From Adiantum capillus-veneris (lineage: Eukaryota > Streptophyta > Polypodiopsida > Polypodiales > Pteridaceae): a stretch of 64,000 nt of DNA. Under the pieces are notes generated by a model. It saw only the letters and a list, made by a program, of their open reading frames with translations, was not told where the DNA came from and ran no database searches. Shown here piece by piece: positions 9,917 to 20,892 of the stretch (its first letter is position 1; each line of letters starts with the position of its first letter). Position numbers and translations under genes: made by a program. The DNA is taken from contig CM043957.1 of NCBI GenBank assembly GCA_014529385.2, positions 88,934,881-88,998,880 of the forward strand. The letters are read 5' to 3'.

Positions 9917-10951
9917 GTGAGCAGCCTTCACGGGCCCTCACTGACACTTCTAGGGGATCCAAGTCATATGAACCTACACTCTGGACGAGTGTTAGAGCAC
10001 GAGCATATTGGTAGTGCCTCCATTTACGCGGGCACCCATTATTCCTCCACCCTAGGTTTTGGACCTTCGGCCGGGACTCAAGGTAGCGCGACCCAAGATC
10101 CTCATATCGCGTCTAGTGATTCTTCCTCTGACTACGAAGTCATGGAGGGTTATCCTACACCAAACCCTGATAGTTCAAGTCAAGACATGCATGCCATGGG
10201 CCCACGGCCCGGGTCCAGCGTGTTTAGCCGCTTAAAAGAGACCCTTAGTAGAGCTACTCGCTCCGAACATGCGGTTAATGAAATAAATGAAGGGAGTGGG
10301 GAAGTAAATTCGTCATTCATGCCTAAAATGGACCCTATGCTTCTTGAGAGTGTGCATGTGAATGTTCCATCCACTGCACCTCCTGATCCTTTAGGACTAT
10401 CTCCCTCTGAGGTTTTACTACCCGATGGTAGGAGTCTTGCCGAAGTACAAGAGATCGAACGCTATATGCAAGCAACAAGGGAGAGGGAAATTGAGAACCT
10501 ACGAAGGCTAGAACAAAGTCGAGCCCTGAAAGCAAAGGCTCCTATGATTATAATCATGCCAGCCGAGCAACCGAGTGCTCCCAAGGTAGCAGTCATGGAG
10601 GGGCAAGCTATGGGGAGCAATAATGCTTCCACTTCAAGGGAAACCTCCAGCACGCCAGGCCTAGATGGGATATTCCTAAACGAAAATTGGGAGTATGACC
10701 TACAAGCAAAAGCTTTAACTGATCGGTACAAAAGACGCACTTATCATGTGGGTTGGTTAGATGTTCTACAATCCACATCGGGTGCTACTAGCATAGATGA
10801 GCAACAACAGAAAATCTGTGATGTCCTCCATAGGATTGTCGAGTTAGAAAGACAGAACACAGGGATCAACATGCCTTCAACAGGCCTAATGAGATTCTTG
10901 GATACGGGAAAGGCCAACCAACCAACCCGGTCACAATGGAGACTCCCTTAG
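9917..10951 (+). CDS. Gypsy ORF a, N-terminal gag-region protein (344 aa)
   Basis: An uninterrupted frame starting MSSLHGPSLTLLGDP. It is Ser/Pro rich at first (SSDSSSDYEV), then has a charged, probably helical stretch (EVQEIERYMQATRERE) and ends RSQWRLP. I recognise no catalytic motif. It ends 16 bases inside the next frame (10936), which is shifted by one, so the two could be joined by ribosomal frameshifting, or an ancestral single gag may have been split by an indel. It resembles the N-terminal extension that precedes the capsid region in large plant gypsy elements. Confidence 0.6.
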   Translation: MSSLHGPSLTLLGDPSHMNLHSGRVLEHEHIGSASIYAGTHYSSTLGFGPSAGTQGSATQDPHIASSDSSSDYEVMEGYPTPNPDSSSQDMHAMGPRPGSSVFSRLKETLSRATRSEHAVNEINEGSGEVNSSFMPKMDPMLLESVHVNVPSTAPPDPLGLSPSEVLLPDGRSLAEVQEIERYMQATREREIENLRRLEQSRALKAKAPMIIIMPAEQPSAPKVAVMEGQAMGSNNASTSRETSSTPGLDGIFLNENWEYDLQAKALTDRYKRRTYHVGWLDVLQSTSGATSIDEQQQKICDVLHRIVELERQNTGINMPSTGLMRFLDTGKANQPTRSQWRLP

Positions 10952-12615
10952 TGAGCCCCATTGATCCTCCATATGTTGTTTCGCAAGGAGCCTCAGTACA
11001 ATTTGAGCCCACAAGTGGCAGCTTTACCTTCCCAGATCTAGCTCATCTTTCTCTTAATGACACTACGGCTACCATGCATATCCCAATGGTGAGCATGACA
11101 AGAAGTACACCATGGAGTTCATTTGTTAACACGGCGCCGATGCCTAGTAGCACAGTGCCCCCAACTATACCTACATGTATGTATCAATCATGTGCACCTG
11201 TCGTACCTCAGCCTCATGTAGCTCCTACACCTCCGATTATTCCAAGAGCTTACAATCCACAATGGAATTATCCAAGCTCTTATACAAGTGGAGCCATGCC
11301 ATTTAATAATAACATGCCATATCAGGCACCCCCTATGCCTAGGGCCACGCCTGTAAACTTTGGACCACCGTCTGGAACACCACCATACGAAATTTGGGAC
11401 CCAAGAGCCGTGCGTATGCCAAGGCCAAGGCCAACTCCCATCTCACATGTGGTTCCAGGAGCACATACATCCATTATACCTGCTCAAATAGGAGATTTGG
11501 CAGCATTTGCTCAAACTATCGGTCGCTCTATTGCGGAAAACATGCGTAGTGCACCTGATAGAGAGCCTGGGAGCAAGGCAGTTCAAGTAGCTAAGCTCAC
11601 ACAGAAATTCAGTGGAGACGGAGATGCTAGAAATCATATGGAAGTCTTTGAACATGTGTGCGATTCCTTGGAAGAGCACAATGAGCTACATAAGTGTAAG
11701 GCTTTGAGTTTGACCCTAAGCGGAAAGGCTGGAGATTGGTATAGAACCTTAAGAGTAGAAGAGAAAACGATCTACTCTACTCTTAGGAGATTGTTCTTAA
11801 AAGAATACATACGAGAGGGAGTACTTTGGGGTGTAGCCTCTCAGCTCCAGAAAGCCCAACGAGAAGAAGGTGAATCCGTGAGAGACTTCATTAGTCGCCT
11901 AAAGAATTTGAATTCTCGATGCAATCCAAACGAGCTATTCAACAACAACCAATTGCTCGATAGATTCATTAGGGGACTACGACATGAAAGTATCTATAAT
12001 GGCCTAGTCATTAGAGGTATCACTACTTGGGAAGCAGTCACCATGAATGCAATCCAATTGGAGGATAATTTAATGATTGCAGGAGAAAGAGTGTCTGCCG
12101 AGCCAAAGTCTAGTAGCTCGCAAGCATCAGGGCATGAGCCAATGAAGATAAAGCCAATCGTGAAAGAGCAAACGATATCTGAGATGACTTTGGCAGATCT
12201 CACAAAGGCCATCCAAGAAAGCCTTAGGGGTAATCGTGCTCCACAAAACACTCATATGTATCCAAGAAGGGAGCAACAATGGTGCTCAATTTGCTTGGGC
12301 CCACATACTACGAGTGAATGCCCTACTTTCAGAGTAAAGTTTAACGGGACTTGTAACGCGTGTGGTAGGTATGGCCATCAAGCGAAGGATTGCCTAATGC
12401 TTAAACGCATCATGGAAAATAGACCGCCTATAGCTTGGGCAAACTCACCTCGAGTTCCTGCATTGATGCCTACCCCACCCATGGAGCAACAGTTGCCATT
12501 ACAGCACATGGTCCCTAGAACCCAAAATGTGGTCCAAACCACACCGTTGCCACCTCCAGTGCTAGGACCACAACCCCCTCATCCAAGAGTTACACCTATG
12601 AACCAAATAGGTTGA
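10936..12615 (+). CDS. Gypsy gag: capsid domain and two zinc knuckles
   Basis: The first 210 residues are Pro/Met rich. A Retrotrans_gag capsid domain follows at about residues 215-390, with KFSGDGDARNHMEVF, GKAGDWYRTL and LNSRCNPNELF. Two zinc knuckles come next: CSICLGPHTTSEC (CX2CX3HX4C) and CNACGRYGHQAKDC (CX2CX4HX4C). The protein packages element RNA. The frame ends at TGA 12613-12615, a CGA-to-TGA type stop; the same frame stays open after it to 14142. Confidence 0.8.
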   Translation: METPLVSPIDPPYVVSQGASVQFEPTSGSFTFPDLAHLSLNDTTATMHIPMVSMTRSTPWSSFVNTAPMPSSTVPPTIPTCMYQSCAPVVPQPHVAPTPPIIPRAYNPQWNYPSSYTSGAMPFNNNMPYQAPPMPRATPVNFGPPSGTPPYEIWDPRAVRMPRPRPTPISHVVPGAHTSIIPAQIGDLAAFAQTIGRSIAENMRSAPDREPGSKAVQVAKLTQKFSGDGDARNHMEVFEHVCDSLEEHNELHKCKALSLTLSGKAGDWYRTLRVEEKTIYSTLRRLFLKEYIREGVLWGVASQLQKAQREEGESVRDFISRLKNLNSRCNPNELFNNNQLLDRFIRGLRHESIYNGLVIRGITTWEAVTMNAIQLEDNLMIAGERVSAEPKSSSSQASGHEPMKIKPIVKEQTISEMTLADLTKAIQESLRGNRAPQNTHMYPRREQQWCSICLGPHTTSECPTFRVKFNGTCNACGRYGHQAKDCLMLKRIMENRPPIAWANSPRVPALMPTPPMEQQLPLQHMVPRTQNVVQTTPLPPPVLGPQPPHPRVTPMNQIG

Positions 12616-15168
12616 GAGTCATCTAATACTTATGTAGATTGCGAAGAGGACATAGACTCTAGTATCACCTATGGAGTCGACATGCTTGAGGAGTGTCCCA
12701 TGTACTATATGGAAGACCATTCGGGACATATAAAACCGGTATATCAAGCTACTACGCTAGCAGCAAGAGGCCAAAACATTAATAGTTTTACCAGGAGACC
12801 ACCTCTTCAGTGCTACGAATGTGGTGGACCACATCGAGTAGCTGAGTGCCCCATTAGAATGCAAAAGAATGTTGCACTAATGCAAACAAGTCAAGGGAGT
12901 GCATTGGCAATGCCAATACTCACTTGTAATCGTTGTGGCATAGATCATTTGATCGCACAGTGTCCTAACAATCCAAACGCATCGAAAATCACACCATTGA
13001 ACATAATAGAGATTGTTGATGGGACACCACCAACTATAAACATAGCACCAGTGAATGCACTCACGCGGTCCATGCTCCAAAAGCAAAATTACATCCTCGA
13101 AGAGAGAGATGCTGCATCCATTGGCAAAGCGAGAAAGAAGAAAACACGAAGAAAGAAATCCCTTAATGCTTCTAGCTCAAAACCTAGTTCAAAGACTAAC
13201 ATAGGGACAGGAGAGGATCCCGTGTATATGAATGACCCTGAGGATGACTCAGATTCGATAGAGACCACGGAGACCAAAACTATTACTACAAAGGAAAAAG
13301 CCAATGAGGAGAATCACGAGAGGGAATTACGACGAACACCAAAAGAGTATTCAAAGTTAAACCACCCAGTTGCGAACCCCCAAGATAAGCCACGAGAGAC
13401 GAAAAATGAGGATTGCAAGAGAAAGATTGGAACCTATCCAAACCCAACAGTGGAAATTGAACGAGTCCAACAACTGAGGGGTTTGGTGGAAGAAACTCAA
13501 CGAACATTAGAACCTGAACCCAAACATATCCAGATGTCGAACACAGTGTTTCCCCCACAAGTTCAACCTCACAAGAACTACAGGCCGTTAGCTATACCCA
13601 GTATCATTCGGAAAGAGAGTGAGGGTAGGACATCTGACAGTGGACACACACCTTTCCTACTAGAGAGAATGTTTGGTGAGGGAATGCCCGACCCCCTTGA
13701 GGAAGTGGAGATTCCATCTTCACCATTCTCTTGTCAGGGTCCTACATCCCACAAGATTCCATTAAATGTTGCCAAATTGATGGATTTCATGTCTTCAGAA
13801 GTTAGAACCACCATCATGTCCAAACTATATAAAGACCCCGATCTAGTCTCAGCTCTTCGAGCCTTCCTCAATGGAGAATTACAAGCCGGATTACCACAGT
13901 TTGCACATATGAACAAACCTGACTCGGTAATGAATGATGAGGAACATTTAGCACCACCATCTGACCTAGCGGGACATGAATCTGTAATTGAAGTACCCGT
14001 TAACAAGTTGGGGCAATACTTTGAAGGTGATGAATCTAATGCTACTCTGCCAATCACTACTAAAGGATTAACTGTAAAGGGAGTCCTTGACGGTAGTGCG
14101 GGAGTCAGCATGGTGACAAAGAGTTGTTGGGAGTCTATGGGGTGACCTCACCTTGAAGCCACAAGCGTAGTGGTAAAAATGGCTAATGGATCTATTGTTA
14201 CGCCTATTGGAATGCTAAAGGATCTCAGAATCAAGGTCTTGGGACACAAGGTGAGGCAAACTTTCATTGTTATGGATTTTTCCAAGCATCCTATGTCATT
14301 TGAGATGATCTTAGGACGTCCATTCATGAGGGAAGCAAAAATGGTGCATGACTGGTCCAAAACCACGTCTACTTACAGTTCCAAGACTCTGTCATTCGAG
14401 TTGATCTTTTTAAGTGGTCGAACGCATCCTCTAGGAAATAAATTCATCATTGATAATCGATCAGACACAACAATTCACTCAGCTCCATTACAGTATTGTT
14501 ACACGTGTAACGAAGACACGGATATTGGGGAGAACTCTCCTTATATGGATATCCTACCCGGAATGGCTGAGTCAGACAATGTCGATTGGGTACACTTAGC
14601 GGCAACTATAGATACATGCGGAGCTAGAGGAACAACCTGGGTAACACCAAATGGGGAAGAGATACCACACATTGCACCAGTAAACATGTTAGGTGTAGCG
14701 CATGTAACATCCGATGATAAGAAAGAGGCACACCTACCTGAGAGTGAAACCGATGATTCCTCAAAGGCTTCAGGCCAATACACATCAAAAACGGAATCTC
14801 AGGGAGAAATGGATTCAGAACCTGAGGAAACATCGAGTGAGCCAAGTATAGAAACTGAACACTCAAGGTCTAGTACGACCATCTATGGTAATTTATATGA
14901 GAGTGAAGAAGATACAAGCGAAGACCTATCAAGCGAGTCGAGTTCAAACATTTACCAAAATCAAAACCTTAACAAGAAACAAAGGTCATATAAGAGACGG
15001 CGATATCGAGCAAATGTGAGAGCTAGGATAAACAAGGAAAGATCTACTGGAGAATGGCTTAGCTATCTAGGGGCATGTGATGCTCATCGAAAGCTAGTAG
15101 ACAATTGGGGTGAACATCTCCAGAGTGTCATGTGGTGCAGCCCGCGACCCAAGCCCGCGACCCATTGA
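12616..15168 (+). pseudogene. Gypsy gag C-terminus with two more zinc knuckles, and first protease (PR1)
   Basis: This continues the gag frame past the TGA at 12613. It carries CYECGGPHRVAEC and CNRCGIDHLIAQC, both CX2CX3HX4C, then a long Glu/Lys/Ser/Thr-rich linker. From about 14080 there is a retropepsin-like region: GVLDGSAGVSMV at the active-site position, then a TGA at 14143, then FEMILGRPFMREAKMVHDW. The active site reads D-G-S-A instead of D-S/T-G-A; related plant elements often have DGGS, so it may be altered by one residue. After PR1 an acidic/serine-rich and then basic segment leads to TGA 15166. The next frame starts at 15110, so the two overlap by 59 bases. Confidence 0.65.
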
Positions 15169-17284
15169 CCTCGCTCAATTGGAGGTTACAGAGCCGAAAT
15201 TGAGTCGAACTATAAGAAGACGTCAAAACCGAGATTTAGCACAACAACAAAAGGAGGCAGAACTAAAAGAAAGGTCTCCGTCAGGACAAGAGCCTGCTGA
15301 CTTACATACGGCTCCTGAACATTTTAAATATTATACCACAGGGGAGCGAAAGGTTGTGTATGCCAAAGCCCAACGAATACCTACCAATGGAAGCAGTGGA
15401 GTCTATGATGGTCCAGCGGTAGTTAAAGAGATAGAATTAGCAGAACCAGGTGAGGAGTCTAAACCAGTCTTTATTGCTCAAGACCTTACCGAAACTGAAG
15501 AGGCTGTACTTAAGGAGCTCCTCAAGGAATACAAGGATATCTTTGCTTGGACATATCATGACATGAAGGGCGTTCCACCTTCTGTGGTGCAACATACAAT
15601 TTCCATGATCAACACTGCTAAACCCGTCTAGCAACGACCCTATCCAATGAATCCTAAGTACGCTAAAATTGTACAAGAGGAGATTGAAAAACTTATCCAA
15701 TGTGGATTCATATACCCTATTGAGCACTCAGAATGGGTTTCTCCAATAGTCATTGTGCCAAAAAAGAATGGGAAACTAAGGGTGTGCGTGGACCTCAAGA
15801 AAGTTAATGCAGCCACTAGGAGAGATCATTATCCCTTGCCATATTCAGAACATGTGCTTGAAAGAGTTGCGGGCAAGGAAGCTTATAGCTTTTTAGATGG
15901 GTACTCTGGTTACAATCAAATCACAATTGCATTAGAGGACCAAGCTAAAACTGCTTTTATCACAGAGTTTGGAGTGTTTGCATTTCGTGTTATGGCTTTT
16001 GGCTTAACGAATGCCCCTGCTACATTCCAACGATTAATAAACACTTCGTTTAAAGAATTTCTAAGGGAGTTTTGTGAAGCTTTCCTAGACGACCTTTGTG
16101 TTTATTCTTCTTGGGAGAAGCATTTGTTATATATACGAAAAATATTTGAAAGGTGCAGATTTTATCGCATCTCATTGAACCCTTTCAAATGCCAATTTTG
16201 GGTTAAGCATGGAGTCATTCTAGGGTATATAGTGTCCAAGAACGGGATATCCACAGATGAGAGTAAGATTAAAGCCATTGCCGATTTGCCACCACCTACT
16301 AACTATAAAGGAGTTCAAATATTTATGGGCCATGTTGGTTATTATCGAAGGTTTATTTTAAACTATGCCGAGATAGCGCGTCCATTGTACAAGCTTCTTA
16401 TCGAGTTTCACTGGACGGAAGAATGTCATCAATCTTATGAGTTATTAAAGAAGTCCCTAACAAGTGCTCCAATCCTGCGAACACCTGATTGGAATGTACC
16501 TTTTCATGTGCATATTGATGCATCAAATTTTGCTATTGGGTGTGTTCTAACTCAACCAGGAGAACATAAATTGGACTACCCTATTAGCTTTGCAAGTCGC
16601 CAATTAAATGATGCCGAGATGAACTACACTACTACAGAGCGCGAAGGTCTAGCTATGATTTACGCAGTAAAGAAATTTCGCTATTACCTTCTTGCTACCA
16701 AGTTTGTGTTTTATGTTGATCATCAAACATTGCTATATTTGGTAAACAAGCCGTGTTCCACAGGTCGAATTACACGATGGTTGTTAATTCTTCTTGAGTT
16801 TGACTTCACCGTTGTTGTGAGGCCTGGGAGGAAACATGTCATGGCGGATCATTTATCTCGCATCCCTAATGGCGAAGCTCCTACGGGGGTTGATGATGAA
16901 TTGCCTGATACTCCTTTGTTCATTGTTGAGACAATTCCTGAATGGAGTGAAAAGATTGTTAACTTCTTAGTTAATGGTTTTCCACCCAAAGAACTGCGAA
17001 AAGATATAGCTCGAAAATTAATCAAGGAATGCGAACCCTATTGCTTACTGGCTGGAACTCTCTATAAGAGAGGAAAAGATGATGTTCTTAGACGCTGTGT
17101 CCACGAGGATGAGTATTTATATATTCTACAAGAGGCACACATGGGCGTAGCTGGTGGTCACTTTTCAGAAAAGTTGACTGCCGGAAAGATCTTACAGTCA
17201 GGCTATTGGTGGCCCTATCTGTTTAAGGATGCATCACTTTTTGCAAAGGGATGTGATGAATGCCAACGCTTCAACAAGCCATAA
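15110..17284 (+). pseudogene. Gypsy pol: reverse transcriptase, RNase H, integrase zinc finger
   Basis: The frame is open except for TAG 15629-15631, which one C-to-T change from CAG would produce. RT motifs: WVSPIVIVPKKNGKLRVC, RDHYPLP, FLDGYSGYNQI, FGLTNAPATFQ, and the catalytic box AFLDDLCVYS (FLDD in place of the usual YIDD/YLDD). RNase H: HIDASNFAIGCVL, ASRQLNDAEMNYTTTERE, YVDHQTLLYL. The integrase HHCC finger is seen in HMGVAGGHF and CDECQRF. The segment ends at TAA 17282-17284, again in frame with the following integrase core (NKP, stop, RRDRMPLHP). Confidence 0.85.
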
Positions 17285-17296
17285 AGAAGGGATAGG

Positions 17297-18250
17297 ATGC
17301 CTCTACATCCCATCAAGGTAACCCAACCATTTGAAAAGTGGGGCTTAGACTTTGTAGGACCGATTAGTCCGGCTGCACGTAACACGCAATCACGATATAT
17401 CATTGTCGCTACCGACTATGTAACCAAATGGGTTGAAGCAAAAGCAACACGAAAGGCGGATTCAAAAACAACAGCTAAGTTCCTCTTTGAGAACATTATC
17501 ACACGTTTTGGATGCCCCTTTGAACTTGTGAGTGACAATGGAACTCATTTTATAAATGAAGTAATAAAAGAACTCACATCAAATTTCATGATATCTCACC
17601 ACAAGTCTACACCCTATTATCCCCAAGCAAATGGCCAAGCTGAGAGTACCAACAAAACTCTCATCTCCATTTTGACAAAGACAGTCGAGGCTCATCGCAC
17701 TGATTGGGACCTAAAGCTTACATCAGCTTTATGGGTTTATCGTACTGCGTATAAAGTTGCTATTAATTGCACACCGTTTAAGATGGTGTATGCCCAAGAA
17801 GCAGTTATGCCATGGGAGTTTGTCATTCCTAGTCTTCGAGTAGCTTCTCAAGAAGGTTGGGATGGTAACCCCTTAGTGGAGCGATTATATATCCTGGAAA
17901 GGCTAGATGAAGAAAGGCAATTAGCTATGCGAAATGCTCTAGTGGAGAAGGATAGGAGAAAGAAGTGGTTTGATAGCAATTTAAAGGATAAAGACATCAA
18001 GGTTGGTGATAAAGTTCTTATGTACGGGGTATGTAATGAAAAGAAGAAATTGAAATATGCTGGTAAGAGACCATATCGAGTGTGTGAAATTACTCCGCAA
18101 GGTACCATTCGTGTGGAGACTCTAGATGGAGTTGAAACCATTGGATTCCTTAATGGGAGTAAATTCAAAAGATATTATGATCCTCTAAGCCAGGAAGAGT
18201 TGCAAGCCATCCATCAAAAGAAGGTTGCGAAGGAACAAGCAGAGCTTTAA
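17297..18250 (+). CDS. Gypsy integrase catalytic core and C-terminal domain
   Basis: The core has GLDFVGPISP (first Asp), LVSDNGTHFINEV (second Asp) and ANGQAESTNKTL (Glu of the DDE triad). The C-terminal domain has VGDKVLMYG and RPYRVCEITPQGTI. It inserts the cDNA into the host genome and made the ACATA duplication. It is in the same frame as the RT segment before it and the protease-like segment after it, separated by single TAA codons. Confidence 0.85.
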   Translation: MPLHPIKVTQPFEKWGLDFVGPISPAARNTQSRYIIVATDYVTKWVEAKATRKADSKTTAKFLFENIITRFGCPFELVSDNGTHFINEVIKELTSNFMISHHKSTPYYPQANGQAESTNKTLISILTKTVEAHRTDWDLKLTSALWVYRTAYKVAINCTPFKMVYAQEAVMPWEFVIPSLRVASQEGWDGNPLVERLYILERLDEERQLAMRNALVEKDRRKKWFDSNLKDKDIKVGDKVLMYGVCNEKKKLKYAGKRPYRVCEITPQGTIRVETLDGVETIGFLNGSKFKRYYDPLSQEELQAIHQKKVAKEQAEL

Positions 18251-19573
18251 AAAATCCAAGCAAGAGTTGAGGCTCGAGAACGACAACAACGTCTTAGACG
18301 CCAACGAGAGGCTAATCTGGGAATCACGCAAGCATTTTTCGAGGACACGGATGACGACTCATTAGAATCTGAGCCACCTCTACGATACCCAATTGAGCTA
18401 AATAGCCCCTATGGGAAAGTACTATACAATGCCTTATTAGATACGGGAGCTAAACACAATTTGTTATCCTATGGAGTTTGGTGTCAATTAGGGAAACCTA
18501 CCCTATCCCCGAGTACGATGCAAGTCAAGGGCATTAATAAAAAGAAAACTGCTATTCTTGGAGTCCCTCAGACCCCTGTTGTCTATGACAATGGAAGCAT
18601 AGTGCAGAGGTTTCTAGTCATGCCCGCAGGAGTTATGGAAGGCAACGTAAACCTGGGACGCACGTGGATGTTGGCAACCAAATGCACTATTGATTGGGAT
18701 ACTGGTAGTGTCACGACGCGACCACCGACTCTTAACCCTATCATTCAAGCAAAGTCACCTACGTTACAAACTCTAGCAAAGTTGAAGGATAGCCAACATT
18801 CACAAGCCAAGGTGGTTAACTCGTCTTTGCCGGCGACCCATGAATCTAGCACTTCAACACTTGTAGTTGCAGCAAGCAGTAATATTGCAAGTACTCAACC
18901 TGCACGACCTAAGAGTACATATCAATGGGTCCCCAAGGCCTTACTTCCAACTACCTCAACCCTCCCATCCATTCCAAGAAAAAATTTCCCGGGAACACCA
19001 AGAGCGCGCCCTATGAGAGTCAAGACCAAATCACGATGGATTCCAAAACAACTATTAGAAGCCCAAGGCTACGATGATGGAAATGAGCAAATTTGGGTAC
19101 CTAAACGTAAAATGTGTCCTTCCCTATCGACAACAAACCCATATGAGTCAAACAGTGTAACGCTAAAGCCAATGGCAGACCGTGGGAAGGGAAAGATCAC
19201 AGAATCCTACACACCTAGTCCAGAGCTAGTTTGGGCTCCAAGGCAAAACCAATTTATTCCACCTAGCTCAGGAAGGGGGGAGTTCCATGAAGCTTCTAGC
19301 TCCTCATGTAATACATCCATAGAGGTAAAAGCTTCTACACAGCCTCCATCTATAGTAGTGGACCTCCATGAAGCTACAAAAGAATCCACACCTCCCAGTG
19401 TTCAAGAATCACCTGATGAACCACTTCAAGTTCGATCCTGGGAGAGTACCTTACCACCCTTGCAACTTGACGAGGCACCTAGGGTAATAGAAAACTACTG
19501 GCAAAAATCCTCACCTATTACCAATTGGAACAATTGGTTTCAAAGGGTGACGACATCATTTCAAACGGTATGA
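18251..19573 (+). CDS. Second retropepsin-like domain (PR2) and Pro/Ser-rich tail after integrase
   Basis: Directly after the integrase TAA (18248-18250) the same frame stays open to 19573. It starts with a basic, coiled-coil-like stretch (ARVEARERQQRLRRQREA), then YNALLDTGAKHNLLSYGVW with the canonical D-T-G-A aspartic protease signature (18440-18451). About 70 residues later comes NLGRTWMLATKCTIDWDTG, matching the LG(R/x)xW...ID segment that ends retropepsins. The remaining 250 residues are rich in Ser, Pro and Thr with repeated RWIPKQLL/QWVPKALL/IWVPKRK/VWAPRQ motifs. A protease after integrase is not the normal gypsy order. Confidence 0.65.
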   Translation, partial: KIQARVEARERQQRLRRQREANLGITQAFFEDTDDDSLESEPPLRYPIELNSPYGKVLYNALLDTGAKHNLLSYGVWCQLGKPTLSPSTMQVKGINKKKTAILGVPQTPVVYDNGSIVQRFLVMPAGVMEGNVNLGRTWMLATKCTIDWDTGSVTTRPPTLNPIIQAKSPTLQTLAKLKDSQHSQAKVVNSSLPATHESSTSTLVVAASSNIASTQPARPKSTYQWVPKALLPTTSTLPSIPRKNFPGTPRARPMRVKTKSRWIPKQLLEAQGYDDGNEQIWVPKRKMCPSLSTTNPYESNSVTLKPMADRGKGKITESYTPSPELVWAPRQNQFIPPSSGRGEFHEASSSSCNTSIEVKASTQPPSIVVDLHEATKESTPPSVQESPDEPLQVRSWESTLPPLQLDEAPRVIENYWQKSSPITNWNNWFQRVTTSFQTV

Positions 19574-19819
19574 TCTACCCAAGGAAGGGGGGAGTGTTTG
19601 TGGACATCCATCATTCACTTGCTTCCCTCTCAACCTTTCTCCCTGACCTCTTAATCTCCAATCTTAAGGAATGTATATATAAAGCCTTATACTCACAAAA
19701 ACAAGATAAAAAATTAAAAGAGCAAGAGCCATAACACAAATCATAAAGACAAATTATGCACAAGAAAACGACCCTTGTAATATTTGCACTCTAACCATCA
19801 TCTATTTGCGTGTACAGAT

Positions 19820-20158
19820 ATGGCTAGTACGCTAGAGTCATCCACTCCTGCCTTGGGTGAGAGGTACCCTCGTTACTTTTCACAAATATTTCACATGGTC
19901 TTTCCAGTGCTTGCATGTGAATGGGATTTGATAGGTACGCTAGCATGTGAGAGGAATTTTGAGGAGTTAGAATGGCTGATACGTCTCTTGACCACGTCTG
20001 ATCCATACTTAGTAGAGAGCGTTTCTCCCATTGCACAAGCCTACCCTTTTGACCAAGATGACTATAGGCATCTAGTGATCTTCTTAGTAAACATGGGCAC
20101 CTATGATGAAGAAGAAAATTTACACGACTACACGGATGGCACATATGGTCTCATGTAA
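19820..20158 (+). CDS. Small gypsy ORF between pol and the 3' LTR (112 aa)
   Basis: Starts MASTLESSTPALGERYPR and ends DYTDGTYGLM. It is acidic, with aromatic and leucine-rich helices (FEELEWLIRLLTTSD). An acceptor-like GTACAG sits just before the ATG, so it could be expressed from a spliced RNA as env-like ORFs of Athila elements are. No membrane segment or signal peptide is convincing, so an envelope role is not supported. Confidence 0.45.
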   Translation: MASTLESSTPALGERYPRYFSQIFHMVFPVLACEWDLIGTLACERNFEELEWLIRLLTTSDPYLVESVSPIAQAYPFDQDDYRHLVIFLVNMGTYDEEENLHDYTDGTYGLM

Positions 20159-20892
20159 TGCTGAAAAAGAACAAACAAAAAATCAAAGTGCCACACTGTA
20201 AAATCTTAAGCTGGAAGAGAAATCTCAGCTTGATTTGGTACTTCACTCACATGTATTGCCTATGGTACTAGAGCCCTAGAGGTTCCCAGTATGGGCGCTT
20301 TTACTTGAAAAACAAAAAACCCAAGGCATACAAAATAAGCACACACATCAAAATTGAATCTCTGTGAAAAGACTTTGGGGGGTCAAAGAAAAAGTAATCA
20401 GTCAGGCGATGATTTCATGAGAAATTCCTTTTATGGTAGCTTAACTACAAGGTCTTCTAGATATAGCCTCTAGTCAGCCCTCGAACATGAATACTTGGCT
20501 CTCGCGATTAAACAACTTAATTGACCACAGAAAATTAAGAAGCTTACCCATGGTATTAATATTCGATCTCTAGTGCCTTTCGACCGTCAAATTAGCGACC
20601 CCAGACTTGTTTGATTTTTTACCTTTACATCTGTTTATGCATTTGATTACATTGCAATTTAATGTTCATTGCTGACAAATTGTTTGAAATTCTTTTACCA
20701 ATCAATTTGTCTACCTAAAACTGCATATGCTTTTTAATCACTTATGAGAATGCAATTACTGTGCCAATGTTGTTTGATTTTGCAGTGACTGAAGAAGGCT
20801 AAGGACATTTATCTCAAATGCTCTTCCACCTCGACGAACGAGCTTCAACTCAATAGCTTCCGAGGACGGAATCTACATCAGGAAGGGGGGCA
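20159..20892 (+). other. Gypsy 3' untranslated region and polypurine tract
   Basis: There is no gene in 20159-20880. The purine-rich GGAAGGGGGGCA (20881-20892) abuts the 3' LTR and is the plus-strand primer. Confidence 0.8.
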
